From positions 62,001-126,000 of the forward strand of contig NZ_JAAOEO010000010.1 in the NCBI RefSeq assembly GCF_011393025.1: a stretch of 64,000 nucleotides of DNA, read 5' to 3'. The notes beneath the pieces are model-generated. The model was not told where the DNA came from and did no database searches. It was given only the letters and a program-made list of their open reading frames with translations. The DNA comes from Neobacillus terrae. Its GTDB lineage: Bacteria > Bacillota > Bacilli > Bacillales > Cytobacillaceae. This document shows, piece by piece, positions 9,271 to 17,765 of this stretch. The translations under genes were made by a program, and so were the position numbers. The first letter of the stretch is position 1. Each line of letters starts with the position of its first letter.

Positions 9271-10410
9271 TTAATCCAGTCGTTCGATGATGGTGGCATT
9301 GGCCATTCCGTGGCCTTCGCACATTGTTTGCAGTCCATATCGTCCGCCGCTGCGTTCCAGCTCGTGCATCATGGTAACCATCAGGCGGGCGCCGCTTCCG
9401 CCAAGCGGGTGGCCCAGCGCAATGGCGCCTCCATTTGGATTCAGTTTCTCTGGATCTGCTCCAGTCTCCTTCAGCCATGCCATAGGAACAGGCGCAAATG
9501 CCTCGTTAACTTCAAAAATATCTATCTCATCTATTGAAAGACCTGATTTTTCAAGTGTCTTAAATGTAGCGGGAATCGGTCCAGTCAGCATTAACGTCGG
9601 ATCTGATCCGACAACCACACGGGTATGGACCTTGAAACGAGGCTTCAGTCCAAGCTCCTCCACCTTTTCACGGCTCATCAATAGCAATACAGCAGCCCCA
9701 TCACTAATCTGGCTGGAGTTCCCTGCATGTATAACTCCATTTTCGCTAAAGGCAGGCTTTAAGCCTCCCAATACCTCAAGTGATGTTCCTTCACGCGGCC
9801 CGGAATCCTTGGAAAACACACTTCCATCTTCAAGCTCCACCGGCACGATCTCCCGATCAAAATATCCTTCTGCCTGTGCACGTAATGCTTTTTGATGGCT
9901 TTCCAGAGAGAACTGGTCAAGCTCCGCCCTCGTAAATCCATAGTTTTCCGCAATTCGCTCAGCGGATAATCCCTGATGAATCATTTCATAACGATCTTTC
10001 AGCTGCTGACTGAATCCGGCTCCCTGATAATTCGAACCCATCGGTACACGCGACATGCTCTCCACTCCGCCTGCGATAACCACATCCATATCTCCGGCAA
10101 GAATGGCCTGTGCTGCAAAATGGACTGCCTGCTGGCTTGACCCGCACTGGCGGTCAATCGTGGTACCCGGCACCTCAATCGGGAAACCAGCAATCAGTGC
10201 GGACACCCTGGCAATATCTCCTGCCTGCTCGCCAGCTTGGGTAACACAGCCTAAGATAACATCCTCAACCAACTTGGGATCAATCCCTGCCCGCTTCACC
10301 AATTCCTTTAATGCGATAGCTGCCAGGTCATCCGGACGGATATCCTTTAATGCTCCGTTTCTTCTCCCAACTGCAGTTCTTACACCTTCAACAATCACAA
10401 CTTCTCTCAT
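9271..10410 (-). CDS. Acetyl-CoA acyltransferase (thiolase, FadA-type)
   Basis: A 379-residue type I thiolase that cleaves 3-ketoacyl-CoA to acetyl-CoA (or propionyl-CoA) and a shortened acyl-CoA, the last step of beta-oxidation. The active-site residues are visible: Cys89 in DRQCGSSQQA, His334 in ALGHPLGGSG and Cys364 in MCEGHGMAN. Length and order of motifs are normal. The start at 10410 has GAGGAG upstream. The gene follows the acyl-CoA dehydrogenase by 20 bases in the same operon. No enoyl-CoA hydratase is encoded in this operon, so hydration must be supplied elsewhere. Confidence 0.92.
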   Translation of the reverse strand: MREVVIVEGVRTAVGRRNGALKDIRPDDLAAIALKELVKRAGIDPKLVEDVILGCVTQAGEQAGDIARVSALIAGFPIEVPGTTIDRQCGSSQQAVHFAAQAILAGDMDVVIAGGVESMSRVPMGSNYQGAGFSQQLKDRYEMIHQGLSAERIAENYGFTRAELDQFSLESHQKALRAQAEGYFDREIVPVELEDGSVFSKDSGPREGTSLEVLGGLKPAFSENGVIHAGNSSQISDGAAVLLLMSREKVEELGLKPRFKVHTRVVVGSDPTLMLTGPIPATFKTLEKSGLSIDEIDIFEVNEAFAPVPMAWLKETGADPEKLNPNGGAIALGHPLGGSGARLMVTMMHELERSGGRYGLQTMCEGHGMANATIIERLD

Positions 10411-10430
10411 TGGTTTCTCCTCGCTTTCAT

Positions 10431-11576
10431 TTATAGACCCAGATTTTTAGCAATGATGACTTTCATAATTTCGTTGGTCCCTGCATAAATACTTGCTACC
10501 GGAATATCTCTGTACCGCCTGGCAATCTCGTATTCTTCCATATAGCCATAACCACCGTGAAGCTGCATGCACTCTGTGGCTATTTTCCTTGCAGCATCGG
10601 TCAGTTTCCACTTCGCCATCGATACTTTGGTCACAATATTTTCTCCAGCCAAGTGCTCCGCTATCAGCGAGTCAAGGAAAGCTCTGCCCATTTCAATATC
10701 AGTAGCCATCTCGGCCATTTTAAATTGTGTGTTCTGGAACTGCCCGACAGGACGGCCGAAAGCCTCCCTGCTTTTTACATATTCGAGCGTCATCCTGAAC
10801 ATCTCCTCAGCCGCAGCCTGGGCGGCAATCGCGACAAGAAGTCGTTCCTGCTGAAGCTTTTCCATCAGATAAGTAAAGCCCTTCCCTTCTTCTCCAAGAA
10901 GATTTTCTTTCGGAACTCTGCAGTCCTCGAAAATCAGCTCAGCGGTATCCTGGCAATGAAGACCAACTTTGTTCAGTTTCCTTCCCCTAGAAAAACCCGG
11001 TGCGTCTCTTTCCACCACAATAAGGCTGACTCCCTTGTGTTTTGGATTAGCGTTTGGATCTGTTTTACATGCTACGACCACCAAATCTGACTGAATTCCA
11101 TTTGTAATGAAGGTCTTTTGTCCATTGAGAACATAATGATCTCCTTCAAGCCTCGCCGTTGTTTTGATATTCGCAAGATCAGAACCAGTACCTGGCTCTG
11201 TCATAGCAATGGCAGTAATGATTTCTCCTGTCACACAGCTTGGCAGCCAGCGTTGTTTTTGCTCCTCGGTTCCATAGGAAACAATATAAGGTACGACAAT
11301 ATCACTATGAAGGCCAACGCCGACTAACCCCGAGCCAACCCGCTCCAGCTCCTCGTTAATTACTGCAGAAAACCCCCAATCCACTCCGCTTCCTCCATAC
11401 TTTTCATCCGTATCAGGGCAAAGAAAGCCTTGTTCACCCATCTTCCTCCAAAAAGAACGAGGAATCAGCCTGTCTTCTTCCCATTTTTCATAAAAAGGGG
11501 CAGCTTCTTTTTCTAAAAATTTTCTTAATGATTTACGAAAAATCTCATGGTCGTCAGTTAAAAATGGATGCTTCAC
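10431..11576 (-). CDS. Acyl-CoA dehydrogenase (long-chain/isovaleryl-like)
   Basis: A 381-residue flavoenzyme that introduces the alpha-beta double bond into acyl-CoA using FAD and an electron-transfer flavoprotein. Motifs: AMTEPGTGSDLANIKTTA (FAD contact), FITNG, and the C-terminal QLHGGYGYMEEY and YRDIPVASIYAGTNEIM. The usual medium-chain catalytic Glu (YEGT) is replaced by Ala (YAGT); Glu244 in LQQERLL occupies the position used as base in long-chain and isovaleryl-CoA dehydrogenases. Start chosen at GTG 11576 because AAGAGG lies nine bases upstream and the product begins MKHPFLTDDH, as in relatives. A GTG at 11612 overlapping the preceding stop is an alternative. Confidence 0.9.
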   Translation of the reverse strand: MKHPFLTDDHEIFRKSLRKFLEKEAAPFYEKWEEDRLIPRSFWRKMGEQGFLCPDTDEKYGGSGVDWGFSAVINEELERVGSGLVGVGLHSDIVVPYIVSYGTEEQKQRWLPSCVTGEIITAIAMTEPGTGSDLANIKTTARLEGDHYVLNGQKTFITNGIQSDLVVVACKTDPNANPKHKGVSLIVVERDAPGFSRGRKLNKVGLHCQDTAELIFEDCRVPKENLLGEEGKGFTYLMEKLQQERLLVAIAAQAAAEEMFRMTLEYVKSREAFGRPVGQFQNTQFKMAEMATDIEMGRAFLDSLIAEHLAGENIVTKVSMAKWKLTDAARKIATECMQLHGGYGYMEEYEIARRYRDIPVASIYAGTNEIMKVIIAKNLGL

Positions 11577-11608
11577 GTATCCGTACCTCTTTTCAATTTT
11601 TTTATAAA

Positions 11609-13132
11609 TCACACAGTAAGTCCGCTCATTTTTTTGCGGAGCTGATATTTCAGGATTTTACCTGATGCATTCCTTGGCAGTTCTTTTTCGAAGAAAATAT
11701 GACGCGGCACCTTATAGCCAGCCAGCCTTTGCCGGCAGAAGCTTCTCAGTTCCTGCTCTTCAACCTCAGCGCCTTCCTTTAAAACAATGACTGCAGATAC
11801 AGCTTCTCCCCATACCTCATCGGGAACACCAATAATGGCAGCTTCTAAAATCGCAGGGTGTTCATATAGAACCACTTCCACTTCCGCCGAATAGACATTT
11901 TCCCCACCTGAGATGATCATGTCTTTTTTTCGGTCGACAAGGGTCATATAACCTTCCTCGTCAATCGTCGCCAGGTCACCGGTGTATAGCCATCCATCCT
12001 TGAAGGTGGCCTTTGTCTCTTCAGGCTTTTTATAATATTCCTTCATAATGGTTTCACCTCGGAGGATAAACTCCCCAACAGACCCTGGCTTAATATCTTC
12101 GCCGTTTTCATGAACCACACGGGCTTCAGTCAAAAACATCGCCTTGCCACCTTTCCCGAGGTGACGTTTGTGGCTTTCCGGATCCAGTACGATTCCTCCC
12201 GGACCGGCCTCTGTCAGGCCGCATAAATTGTAAAAACGGTCAGTCTTGAATGCTGCGATGCTCTTTCTTACAAGTTCAGGAGGCATAGGTGCAGCCCCGT
12301 ACCCACATCTTCTAACAGAGGAAAGGTTATAATCATCCACATTCGGAACCTGAAGCATAAAATTGTACATGGCCGGCACAGCAAAAAAGTTGGTAACTTT
12401 GTGCTCCTGAATGGCCTGCAAAGCCTTCACCGGATGGAAATCCCGGTGAACATAATGCCCTCCGCCAAGAATCACTCCTGAAATCATAAACAAATTCAGC
12501 TCGGCTGAGTGGAAGAGTGGTGCAAGGTGCAGGAAAACCTCATCCTGTTTGAGCTCCATATTAACAAGCATCACGAGGCTGACATTAAAAATCCTTTGAT
12601 GGTCAAATAATGCTCCTTTCGGCCTTCCTGTCGTACCTGATGTATAAAGAATTTCCAAATCATCAGATGCAGAAATTTCTATTTCAGGTTCATTCACATT
12701 ATCAGAAAGGATATTTTCATATTTCAGTATTCCTTCTCTGACAGCATCTCCGACCGAAATCACAGTTCGGATTTTAGTCCCTTCTTTCGCTTTCATTAAG
12801 GTTTCCTCAAACTCGCTGTCACAAATGACGAGAATAGTGTCGGATTGGCTGAAGATATACTGGACTTCGTTCGCTGCCAGCCTAAAATTAACTGGGACGA
12901 CTACAGCACCAATTTTGGCAGCTGCAAAAAAGGAAATCATGAAATGGTCGGAGTTCTTCATAAAAAGGGCAACCTTTTCTCCTTTTTTAACGCCAAGGCT
13001 GATTAAACCATGTGCAAGTCGGTTTACGGACGTGTTGAATTCACCATATGTATAAGTCCGTCCTTCACACTCCACTGCAAATCTTTCAGGAAATTTCCGT
13101 GCGTTTTGGGCCAGAAAGCCGCCGATATGCAT
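11609..13132 (-). CDS. Acyl-CoA synthetase, AMP-forming (first gene of operon)
   Basis: A 507-residue ANL enzyme. Motifs: LYTSGTTGRPKGALFDH near residue 165, GWLYTGDLATIDEEG, hinge DRKKDMIISGGENVY, and PRNASGKILKYQLRKK with the catalytic Lys. It resembles short/medium-chain and o-succinylbenzoate-CoA-ligase-like members used in fatty-acid catabolism. The start at ATG 13132 is set by AGGAGGGG just upstream; the frame extends 13 codons further back without a better site. The sigma-54 promoter at 13172-13187 lies about 40 bases upstream, so this is the first gene of the operon. Its stop is within a few bases of the acyl-CoA dehydrogenase start. Confidence 0.9.
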   Translation of the reverse strand: MHIGGFLAQNARKFPERFAVECEGRTYTYGEFNTSVNRLAHGLISLGVKKGEKVALFMKNSDHFMISFFAAAKIGAVVVPVNFRLAANEVQYIFSQSDTILVICDSEFEETLMKAKEGTKIRTVISVGDAVREGILKYENILSDNVNEPEIEISASDDLEILYTSGTTGRPKGALFDHQRIFNVSLVMLVNMELKQDEVFLHLAPLFHSAELNLFMISGVILGGGHYVHRDFHPVKALQAIQEHKVTNFFAVPAMYNFMLQVPNVDDYNLSSVRRCGYGAAPMPPELVRKSIAAFKTDRFYNLCGLTEAGPGGIVLDPESHKRHLGKGGKAMFLTEARVVHENGEDIKPGSVGEFILRGETIMKEYYKKPEETKATFKDGWLYTGDLATIDEEGYMTLVDRKKDMIISGGENVYSAEVEVVLYEHPAILEAAIIGVPDEVWGEAVSAVIVLKEGAEVEEQELRSFCRQRLAGYKVPRHIFFEKELPRNASGKILKYQLRKKMSGLTV

Positions 13133-13171
13133 TTGCCATCCCCTCCTAAATTTTCGTTCTCTTTTATTCAA

Positions 13172-13187
13172 TGCAATTATTGTGCCA
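13172..13187 (-). promoter_or_regulatory. Sigma-54 (-24/-12) promoter of the acyl-CoA operon
   Basis: On the minus strand the sequence TGGCACAATAATTGCA matches the consensus TGGCAC-N5-TTGCA at every fixed position. It lies about 40 bases before the first gene of the operon and about 100 bases after the end of the gene for a sigma-54 activator. The GG and GC dinucleotides have the required spacing. Confidence 0.9.
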
Positions 13188-13262
13188 ATTTTCTAAAAAC
13201 AACTACTATCCGTTTCCAGCATCTTATATGGTCATTTCCTGTTTTCATGTCTGACAGAAAAA

Positions 13263-13290
13263 GAAAAAAGTGTCCGATTAATGGACACTG
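13263..13290 (-). terminator. Terminator of the sigma-54 activator gene (possible activator site)
   Basis: AGTGTCC and GGACACT form a 7-bp stem with a 6-base loop, followed on the minus strand by TTTTTTC. It directly follows the activator stop codon. Because it is an inverted repeat about 80-95 bases upstream of the -24/-12 promoter, it could also serve as the activator binding site; that part is inference. Confidence 0.8.
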
Positions 13291-15327
13291 TTATTGAAGC
13301 TGGTACTTTTTAATTTTTTCATATAAACCGGAACGGCTGATTCCCAGCATCCTAGCAGCCTTCGCTTTGTTTCCCTTCATCTCGTCCAGCGCATTTCTGA
13401 TTGCTTCAAGCTCTGCATTTTCAACAAGCGAAATGGCCAGAGCGGGTTTCTTTTCAGACAGTGTTTTCAGCAAATAATCCGGCAAATCCTCCATCTGAAT
13501 TTTTCCATGCTCTGCGAAGGTCATCCCCCGTTCAAGTATATTCTTTAGCTCCCTGACATTTCCCGGCCAACAATAATGGAAAAGTGAACTCTTCGCCTCG
13601 TCCTCTATTCCTGTTATGGCTGTTCCGAGCATTTTGTTTAGCTCTTCTATCAGCTTCTGTATTAAAAATGGGATATCTTCACGTCTTTCCCTAAGAGGAG
13701 GAACATTTAGAGAAATAACGTTCAAACGGTAATAAAGGTCTTCCCTAAACGTACCGTCTGCCACCATCTTCTCCAGGTCGCGATTCGTTGCGGCGACAAT
13801 CCTTACATCCACATGGACTTTCTTCGTTCCTCCAACCCGGTAAAACTCCCGCTCCTGAAGGACTCTCAGCAGCTTTGCCTGAAGCGTCACGGACATGTCG
13901 CCAATTTCATCCAAAAACAGCGTTCCCCCGTTTGCGAGATCAAACTTCCCAAGCTTGCCCTTTTGCCTCGCCCCAGTAAAAGCTCCTTCTTCATAGCCGA
14001 AAAACTCTGATTCTAACAGTTCCTCCGGTATCGCTGCACAATTGACGATAACAAATTTCCCGCTGGACCTCGCACTGCTATTGTGTAGCGCATGCGCAAA
14101 CAGTTCCTTGCCAGTTCCGCTTTCACCCCTAATGAGAACAGTCGAGCGGCCCTTTGCAGCCTTGGCGGCACTGCTTTTTAGTTTCTCCATGTAAGGATTA
14201 ACGCTCCATATTTGATCCCATGTATACTTGGCCGTTTCCGCCTTGCTGTACTGCTGCTGGTAAAAATTTGCTTTACTTTCAGCACGCTGCAGTCTTTTGA
14301 ACATTTCACTGACTTCATTCAGCTGCCTGAACATAACTTTTCCTAATGCGCCAATAACCTTTCCGCCCTCCAATATCGGAATCCGATGGACAATGTATTT
14401 TATTCCATTGATCTCCATGAAATCACTGATCTCTGCACTCTCGCTTTTGTAAACACGGCTAAGCTGAAGCTCCGGAAGCACTTTTTCCACTGGTTTATTT
14501 AATACATTTGCTTCCTGAAGGCTGAATAAGTCCATGAGTGGAGGGTTAACCATCCTAATCCGTCCATTTTCATCCGCCATTAAAATGCCGTCATAAGCAT
14601 TTTCAAGAGCGGTTTCAAGCGATTTTTTTAATCCTTTCACTGTTTGAAGCTCGGATGCCATTCTTTCGATTTCTGATGTATCTCGAAAAAGAATAATATA
14701 TCCGGCTTCATAGGATGAAAGAGTGGCAACAGTATTAACTCCCTCAACATTGCAGGATATGAAGGACTCTTCACCTGAGAAAATAGCTCCTAACTCAGGG
14801 AAGACCATATCGGCTCTTCCGCCAATAAGCTGTTTTCCGCTCATTTCATGCAGCTTCGGATTAATAAAAGAGATGCTTCGATTCTGATCCGTCACAAGGA
14901 CACCCATATTGGTATGTTCCAAGATCGTCTCCAACTGATTTTTTAAATTGCTTACCGATTCAAGAAGTGACATAACCATATCTGTTTTGGTCAAAATGCC
15001 AGATACTGTCCCATCATCATTCAAAACAATCCCGTTGCCGACCTTACTAGACTTTACTATTTCTTCTATCTGTTCAGAAGGTGTAGAGATGCTAATCGTT
15101 TCGACCTCACGCTTTATGTATTTTTCAATTGAATCTTTTAAATGACAGCCATCCTTAATCATTCGGTACATGCTGCTTCGTGTAAAAACCCCGGTTGGCT
15201 GCTTTTTTGAATTCATTACAGGAAGCAGGTTAACTTTTTTTTCATACATCAGCTCAATGGCTTCATGCAAAGTCATTTCCTCTGTTACTACAAAATCAAT
15301 CTCCGTCATGATCTCTCTTAGCTCCAT
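13291..15327 (-). CDS. Sigma-54-dependent activator with CBS pair and PAS domains
   Basis: A 678-residue enhancer-binding protein. Order of parts: two CBS motifs (about 1-120, beginning MELREIMTEIDFVV), a PAS domain (about 130-225), a second PAS-like domain (about 235-345), an AAA+ domain (about 380-600) with Walker A GESGTGKELFAH, the sigma-54 contact loop GAFTGA, and Walker B GTLFLDEIGD, and a Fis-type helix-turn-helix at the C-terminus (NKAKAARMLGISRSGLYEK). The intact GAFTGA shows it can activate sigma-54 RNA polymerase. CBS pairs usually bind adenylates or related ligands, so CoA or adenylate status may be sensed. Start at ATG 15327 has AGGGGGG upstream. The adjacent consensus promoter makes the downstream acyl-CoA operon its obvious target. 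Confidence 0.93.
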   Translation of the reverse strand: MELREIMTEIDFVVTEEMTLHEAIELMYEKKVNLLPVMNSKKQPTGVFTRSSMYRMIKDGCHLKDSIEKYIKREVETISISTPSEQIEEIVKSSKVGNGIVLNDDGTVSGILTKTDMVMSLLESVSNLKNQLETILEHTNMGVLVTDQNRSISFINPKLHEMSGKQLIGGRADMVFPELGAIFSGEESFISCNVEGVNTVATLSSYEAGYIILFRDTSEIERMASELQTVKGLKKSLETALENAYDGILMADENGRIRMVNPPLMDLFSLQEANVLNKPVEKVLPELQLSRVYKSESAEISDFMEINGIKYIVHRIPILEGGKVIGALGKVMFRQLNEVSEMFKRLQRAESKANFYQQQYSKAETAKYTWDQIWSVNPYMEKLKSSAAKAAKGRSTVLIRGESGTGKELFAHALHNSSARSSGKFVIVNCAAIPEELLESEFFGYEEGAFTGARQKGKLGKFDLANGGTLFLDEIGDMSVTLQAKLLRVLQEREFYRVGGTKKVHVDVRIVAATNRDLEKMVADGTFREDLYYRLNVISLNVPPLRERREDIPFLIQKLIEELNKMLGTAITGIEDEAKSSLFHYCWPGNVRELKNILERGMTFAEHGKIQMEDLPDYLLKTLSEKKPALAISLVENAELEAIRNALDEMKGNKAKAARMLGISRSGLYEKIKKYQLQ

Positions 15328-15404
15328 GTCACGCCCCCCTATCAATAAATCAATTTTACCATTTTTTGAATTTTTTAAAAATGATGGTTGATATGACGTA
15401 AAAA

Positions 15405-15437
15405 TAAAAAAACACTCGCCGTAATAACCAGCGAGTG
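15405..15437 (-). terminator. Terminator of the 99-aa gene
   Basis: CACTCGC and GCGAGTG form a 7-bp stem with an 11-base loop, followed on the minus strand by TTTTTTTATTTTT, just after the stop at 15448. Confidence 0.8.
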
Positions 15438-15447
15438 GACTAAAATT

Positions 15448-15747
15448 TTAAACTAATACTATATTTTTCTTTTTAATTTCTTTGTTTACATATTTCCTGT
15501 TTTTATATAGGAAGTTAACTAATTCTTCCTTTGCAAATTCCGTTTCGCTAAGGTCGCAATAATTAAGTCCTTTGCCGTGAATCGTCCATTGATCTTCTAT
15601 TTCGTAAAACATCAAAGTCCAATCGCCATTCCGAGTTACATCTTCAAATACGAAATAATACTTTTTACCATCATCATCATAATCAGCAACATTCTTGAAA
15701 TGGCTTAGAAAGTTCTCGACATCTTTTTTGTTCACAATCGATTTCAT
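15448..15747 (-). CDS. 99-aa hypothetical protein
   Basis: Start ATG 15747 with AGGTGAG upstream. The product is soluble, acidic in the middle and lysine-rich at the end (KEIKKKNIVLV). No signal peptide, membrane helix or cysteine pair is seen. Aromatic residues are frequent (YYFVFEDVTRNGDWTLMFYE), suggesting a small beta-rich fold. Family not recognised. It has its own terminator and appears monocistronic. Confidence 0.65.
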   Translation of the reverse strand: MKSIVNKKDVENFLSHFKNVADYDDDGKKYYFVFEDVTRNGDWTLMFYEIEDQWTIHGKGLNYCDLSETEFAKEELVNFLYKNRKYVNKEIKKKNIVLV

Positions 15748-15842
15748 CTTCTCTCACCTTTCATATTAACTCTTTCTAGCATTATACCAAATATGAAATC
15801 TAATTCCATTTAATATACTTTAAACATCGAGCTGTTAACTTT

Positions 15843-15881
15843 ACTGTTGATTTCCGCTCCTGCGGGGTCTCCATTGACCAA
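15843..15881. repeat. Degenerate Bacillaceae dispersed repeat relic
   Basis: The core CTGTTGATTTCCGCTCC followed by TGCGGGGTCTCC resembles the two ends of a GC-rich dispersed element seen in many Bacillaceae genomes, with the middle deleted. Related relics occur at 22767-22832 and 51621-51712. Confidence 0.5.
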
Positions 15882-15944
15882 CCTTAATAGTTAGGATAAT
15901 CATTCCTTTTCAAAAACTTTCAATTTTAGGTATAACTTTTAACT

Positions 15945-16412
15945 TTAATAAATCTCATCTTTAATTTTCAATAACTTCTTATATTTTGGATCATATTTTT
16001 CCAGTTTTAATAGATTCTCAAAAATGCATTGAGCTTTTTGTATCTCATTTGCTAAAAGGTAAATTTTTAGAGCAGTGATTAAATTGGAATGATATTTTAT
16101 TCGTTCGTTAAAATCCAAAAACGCCTGGTCCAGATAATGAATGGCTTTTTCATATTCCTATAAGGAACCATATAGGAGCCCAAGTTCAAGCATTAAGCCT
16201 TTCTTTTCAAAGTATGAAAAATGATGATTTGCTTCTAAAGCTTCTTTTAAAATTTTAATAGATTTCTTTTTATTAAAGGGATTTACTTTAGAATCCCCGT
16301 ATAATTTTAAATAGTCGTTATATGTAACAGGAGGTTTGTTTAGGCTCTTATACTTTACTAGTCGATAACTAATTATAATAAAAAATAAAATAATAAAGAG
16401 TATAAAGGCCAT
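15945..16412 (-). pseudogene. Membrane-anchored TPR-like protein with an in-frame amber stop
   Basis: The frame begins at ATG 16412 with a hydrophobic helix (AFILFIILFFIIISYRLV). Helical repeat sequence follows: NKKKSIKILKEALEANHHFSY, then the stop TAG at 16158-16160. The same frame then continues as EYEKAIHYLDQAFLDFNERIK and further to 15945, matching the tetratricopeptide pattern. Only the single TAG interrupts 155 codons. Either the gene is a fresh pseudogene, or the amber codon is read through, or it is a sequence error. Confidence 0.75.
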
Positions 16413-16484
16413 GTTGTTTACCCCGTTTTATAAGAAAAATTAAAATCCCATTGCCAACTAATAGCACATTGCAAAAAATATTTT

Positions 16485-16703
16485 TTATCTTTTTTGATTA
16501 ATTATCTTCATTATTCTCTTAAACTCTTTAATAATGCTTCCCACCATAACGAAAGAAAAAATAATGAAAAGAGCACCTTTCAATTTATAGGCAAGTTCTG
16601 AATAAAAAAACATAGCGCTGCCAACGCTCAAAGAAAAAAGCAGAAGGACTGTATCCCTTAAAAAGTCTGATTCTATTTTCAAGAAAGCTTTTATTTTTTC
16701 CAT
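16485..16703 (-). CDS. 72-aa membrane protein, unknown
   Basis: Start ATG 16703 with CAAGGGG upstream. Two predicted membrane helices (LLFSLSVGSAMFF and ALFIIFSFVMVGSII) sit between basic ends. It belongs to no family I recognise. It reads in the same direction as the TPR-like pseudogene and may once have been in the same unit. Confidence 0.6.
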   Translation of the reverse strand: MEKIKAFLKIESDFLRDTVLLLFSLSVGSAMFFYSELAYKLKGALFIIFSFVMVGSIIKEFKRIMKIINQKR

Positions 16704-16846
16704 GTATTTTCCCCTTGACTAATTTATCCTATATTAACAAAAAAGAGAAAATAAAAAAACCTGATCCTGCTAAAAATAAACGGTCGTATATCACTTTAAA
16801 AAATTAAATTTAATGGTAAAATTAACCTTATAGGAGGTAAAATTCA

Positions 16847-17152
16847 ATGAGTCTCCCAAAATGTTCAAATTGCAATCATCAATTTAAGTGGATTTCAATT
16901 TTTAAAAGACTATGGAAATTTAACCAAGTCATAGGGTGTCCAAATTGTAAAACCAAGTTGTATCCCAGTTCAAAATTTCGAAATAAAGTTAGTTACCTTT
17001 CTCTCCTTTGCCTCTTCGTATCATTTGGATTACAGATATTTAATATCCCTAATTTCGCATTAATCCCACTGATAGTAATTCTTTGGGTTTGTTTGGTTCT
17101 AACGATGCCTTATATTTATTCGTTTGATAGTAAAGAAAGACCGCTTTGGTAA
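16847..17152 (+). CDS. TIGR04104-type zinc-finger membrane protein
   Basis: A 101-residue protein with an N-terminal C-x2-C (Cys6, Cys9) and a second C-x2-C (Cys31, Cys34), the CxxC-20-CxxC spacing of the TIGR04104 family. Two hydrophobic helices follow (about 50-67 and 72-92). These small Bacillaceae proteins probably bind one zinc on the cytoplasmic side of the membrane; their role is unknown. AGGAGG lies just before ATG 16847. A hairpin terminator follows directly. Confidence 0.8.
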   Translation: MSLPKCSNCNHQFKWISIFKRLWKFNQVIGCPNCKTKLYPSSKFRNKVSYLSLLCLFVSFGLQIFNIPNFALIPLIVILWVCLVLTMPYIYSFDSKERPLW

Positions 17153-17155
17153 ATG

Positions 17156-17183
17156 GGAACGGAGAAGTGTCGTTCCTTTTAGA
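17156..17183 (+). terminator. Terminator after the TIGR04104 gene
   Basis: GGAACG and CGTTCC pair around a 9-base loop, followed by TTTTA. The duplicated repeat block begins immediately after it. Confidence 0.65.
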
Positions 17184-17757
17184 CATAAAATATCCCTGCC
17201 TTAATAGATACCTCGATTTCATGAATCGAAATCCCTTTATATTCCTCCTTAAGAACATACGACTGAACTTTTAGGAACCAAATGTTCTTAATAAGCCTTA
17301 TTGAGGACAAACTCTTCCTTATCTGGATGCTGAAAGTTCTTAATGAACCTTTTTTATGAAAAAATCCTAGATTTTAATGGCGAAATTACCATTTTACTCC
17401 TTGTTGAGAACATTCGAATGCACTTTTAGTTGTCAAATGTTCTTGATAAGCCTTATTGAGGACAAACTCTTCCTTTTCTGAATGCAGAAAGTTCTTAATG
17501 AACCTTTTTTTTTGAAAAAATCCTTGATTCTAATGATGAAATTACCATTTTATTCCTTGTTAAGAACAAACGACTGCACTTTTAGTAGTCAAATGTTCTT
17601 TATAAGCCTTATTGAGGACAAACTCTTCCTATTAAGGATGCCAAATGTTCTTAATATATACTCCCCCAGAATTTTTAACAACCCGCTTATAGTCCATAAG
17701 AATTTCAACAAAAAAGTGCATTAATCCTTCTTGGATCAATGCACCCGGTACTTGAAC
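17184..17757. repeat. Repeat block A: 155-bp tandem repeats
   Basis: The block begins with a sequence that in block B is the 5' edge of the S51 peptidase gene (AGACATAAAATAT), then about 70 bases of shared sequence. Tandem units of 155-156 bases follow, starting at 17251, 17406 and 17562, about 2.6 copies. It ends with a shared tail and the ATCCTTCTTGGAT hairpin. Each unit contains a stem GTTCTTAATAA / TTATTGAGGAC with loop GCC, and a second hairpin GTTC-TTAAT-GAAC followed by CTTTTTTT. No unit is open for translation and 155 is not a multiple of three. Function unknown. A longer relative is at 19461-20172. Confidence 0.85.
17710..17745 (-). terminator. ATCCTTCTTGGAT-family hairpin, terminator of methyltransferase gene
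   Basis: GTGCATTAATCC and GGATCAATGCAC (17716-17744) make a 12-bp stem with loop TTCTT; on the minus strand it is followed by TTTTTTG. It lies 20 bases past the end of the methyltransferase gene. Confidence 0.75.
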
Positions 17758-17765
17758 TAATAAAT

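Noticed and set aside
9287..10450. Long plus-strand ORFs opposite the thiolase gene
   Set aside because: They lie in the antisense frame of a well-conserved gene, have no ribosome sites, and their composition is that of reverse-complement coding.
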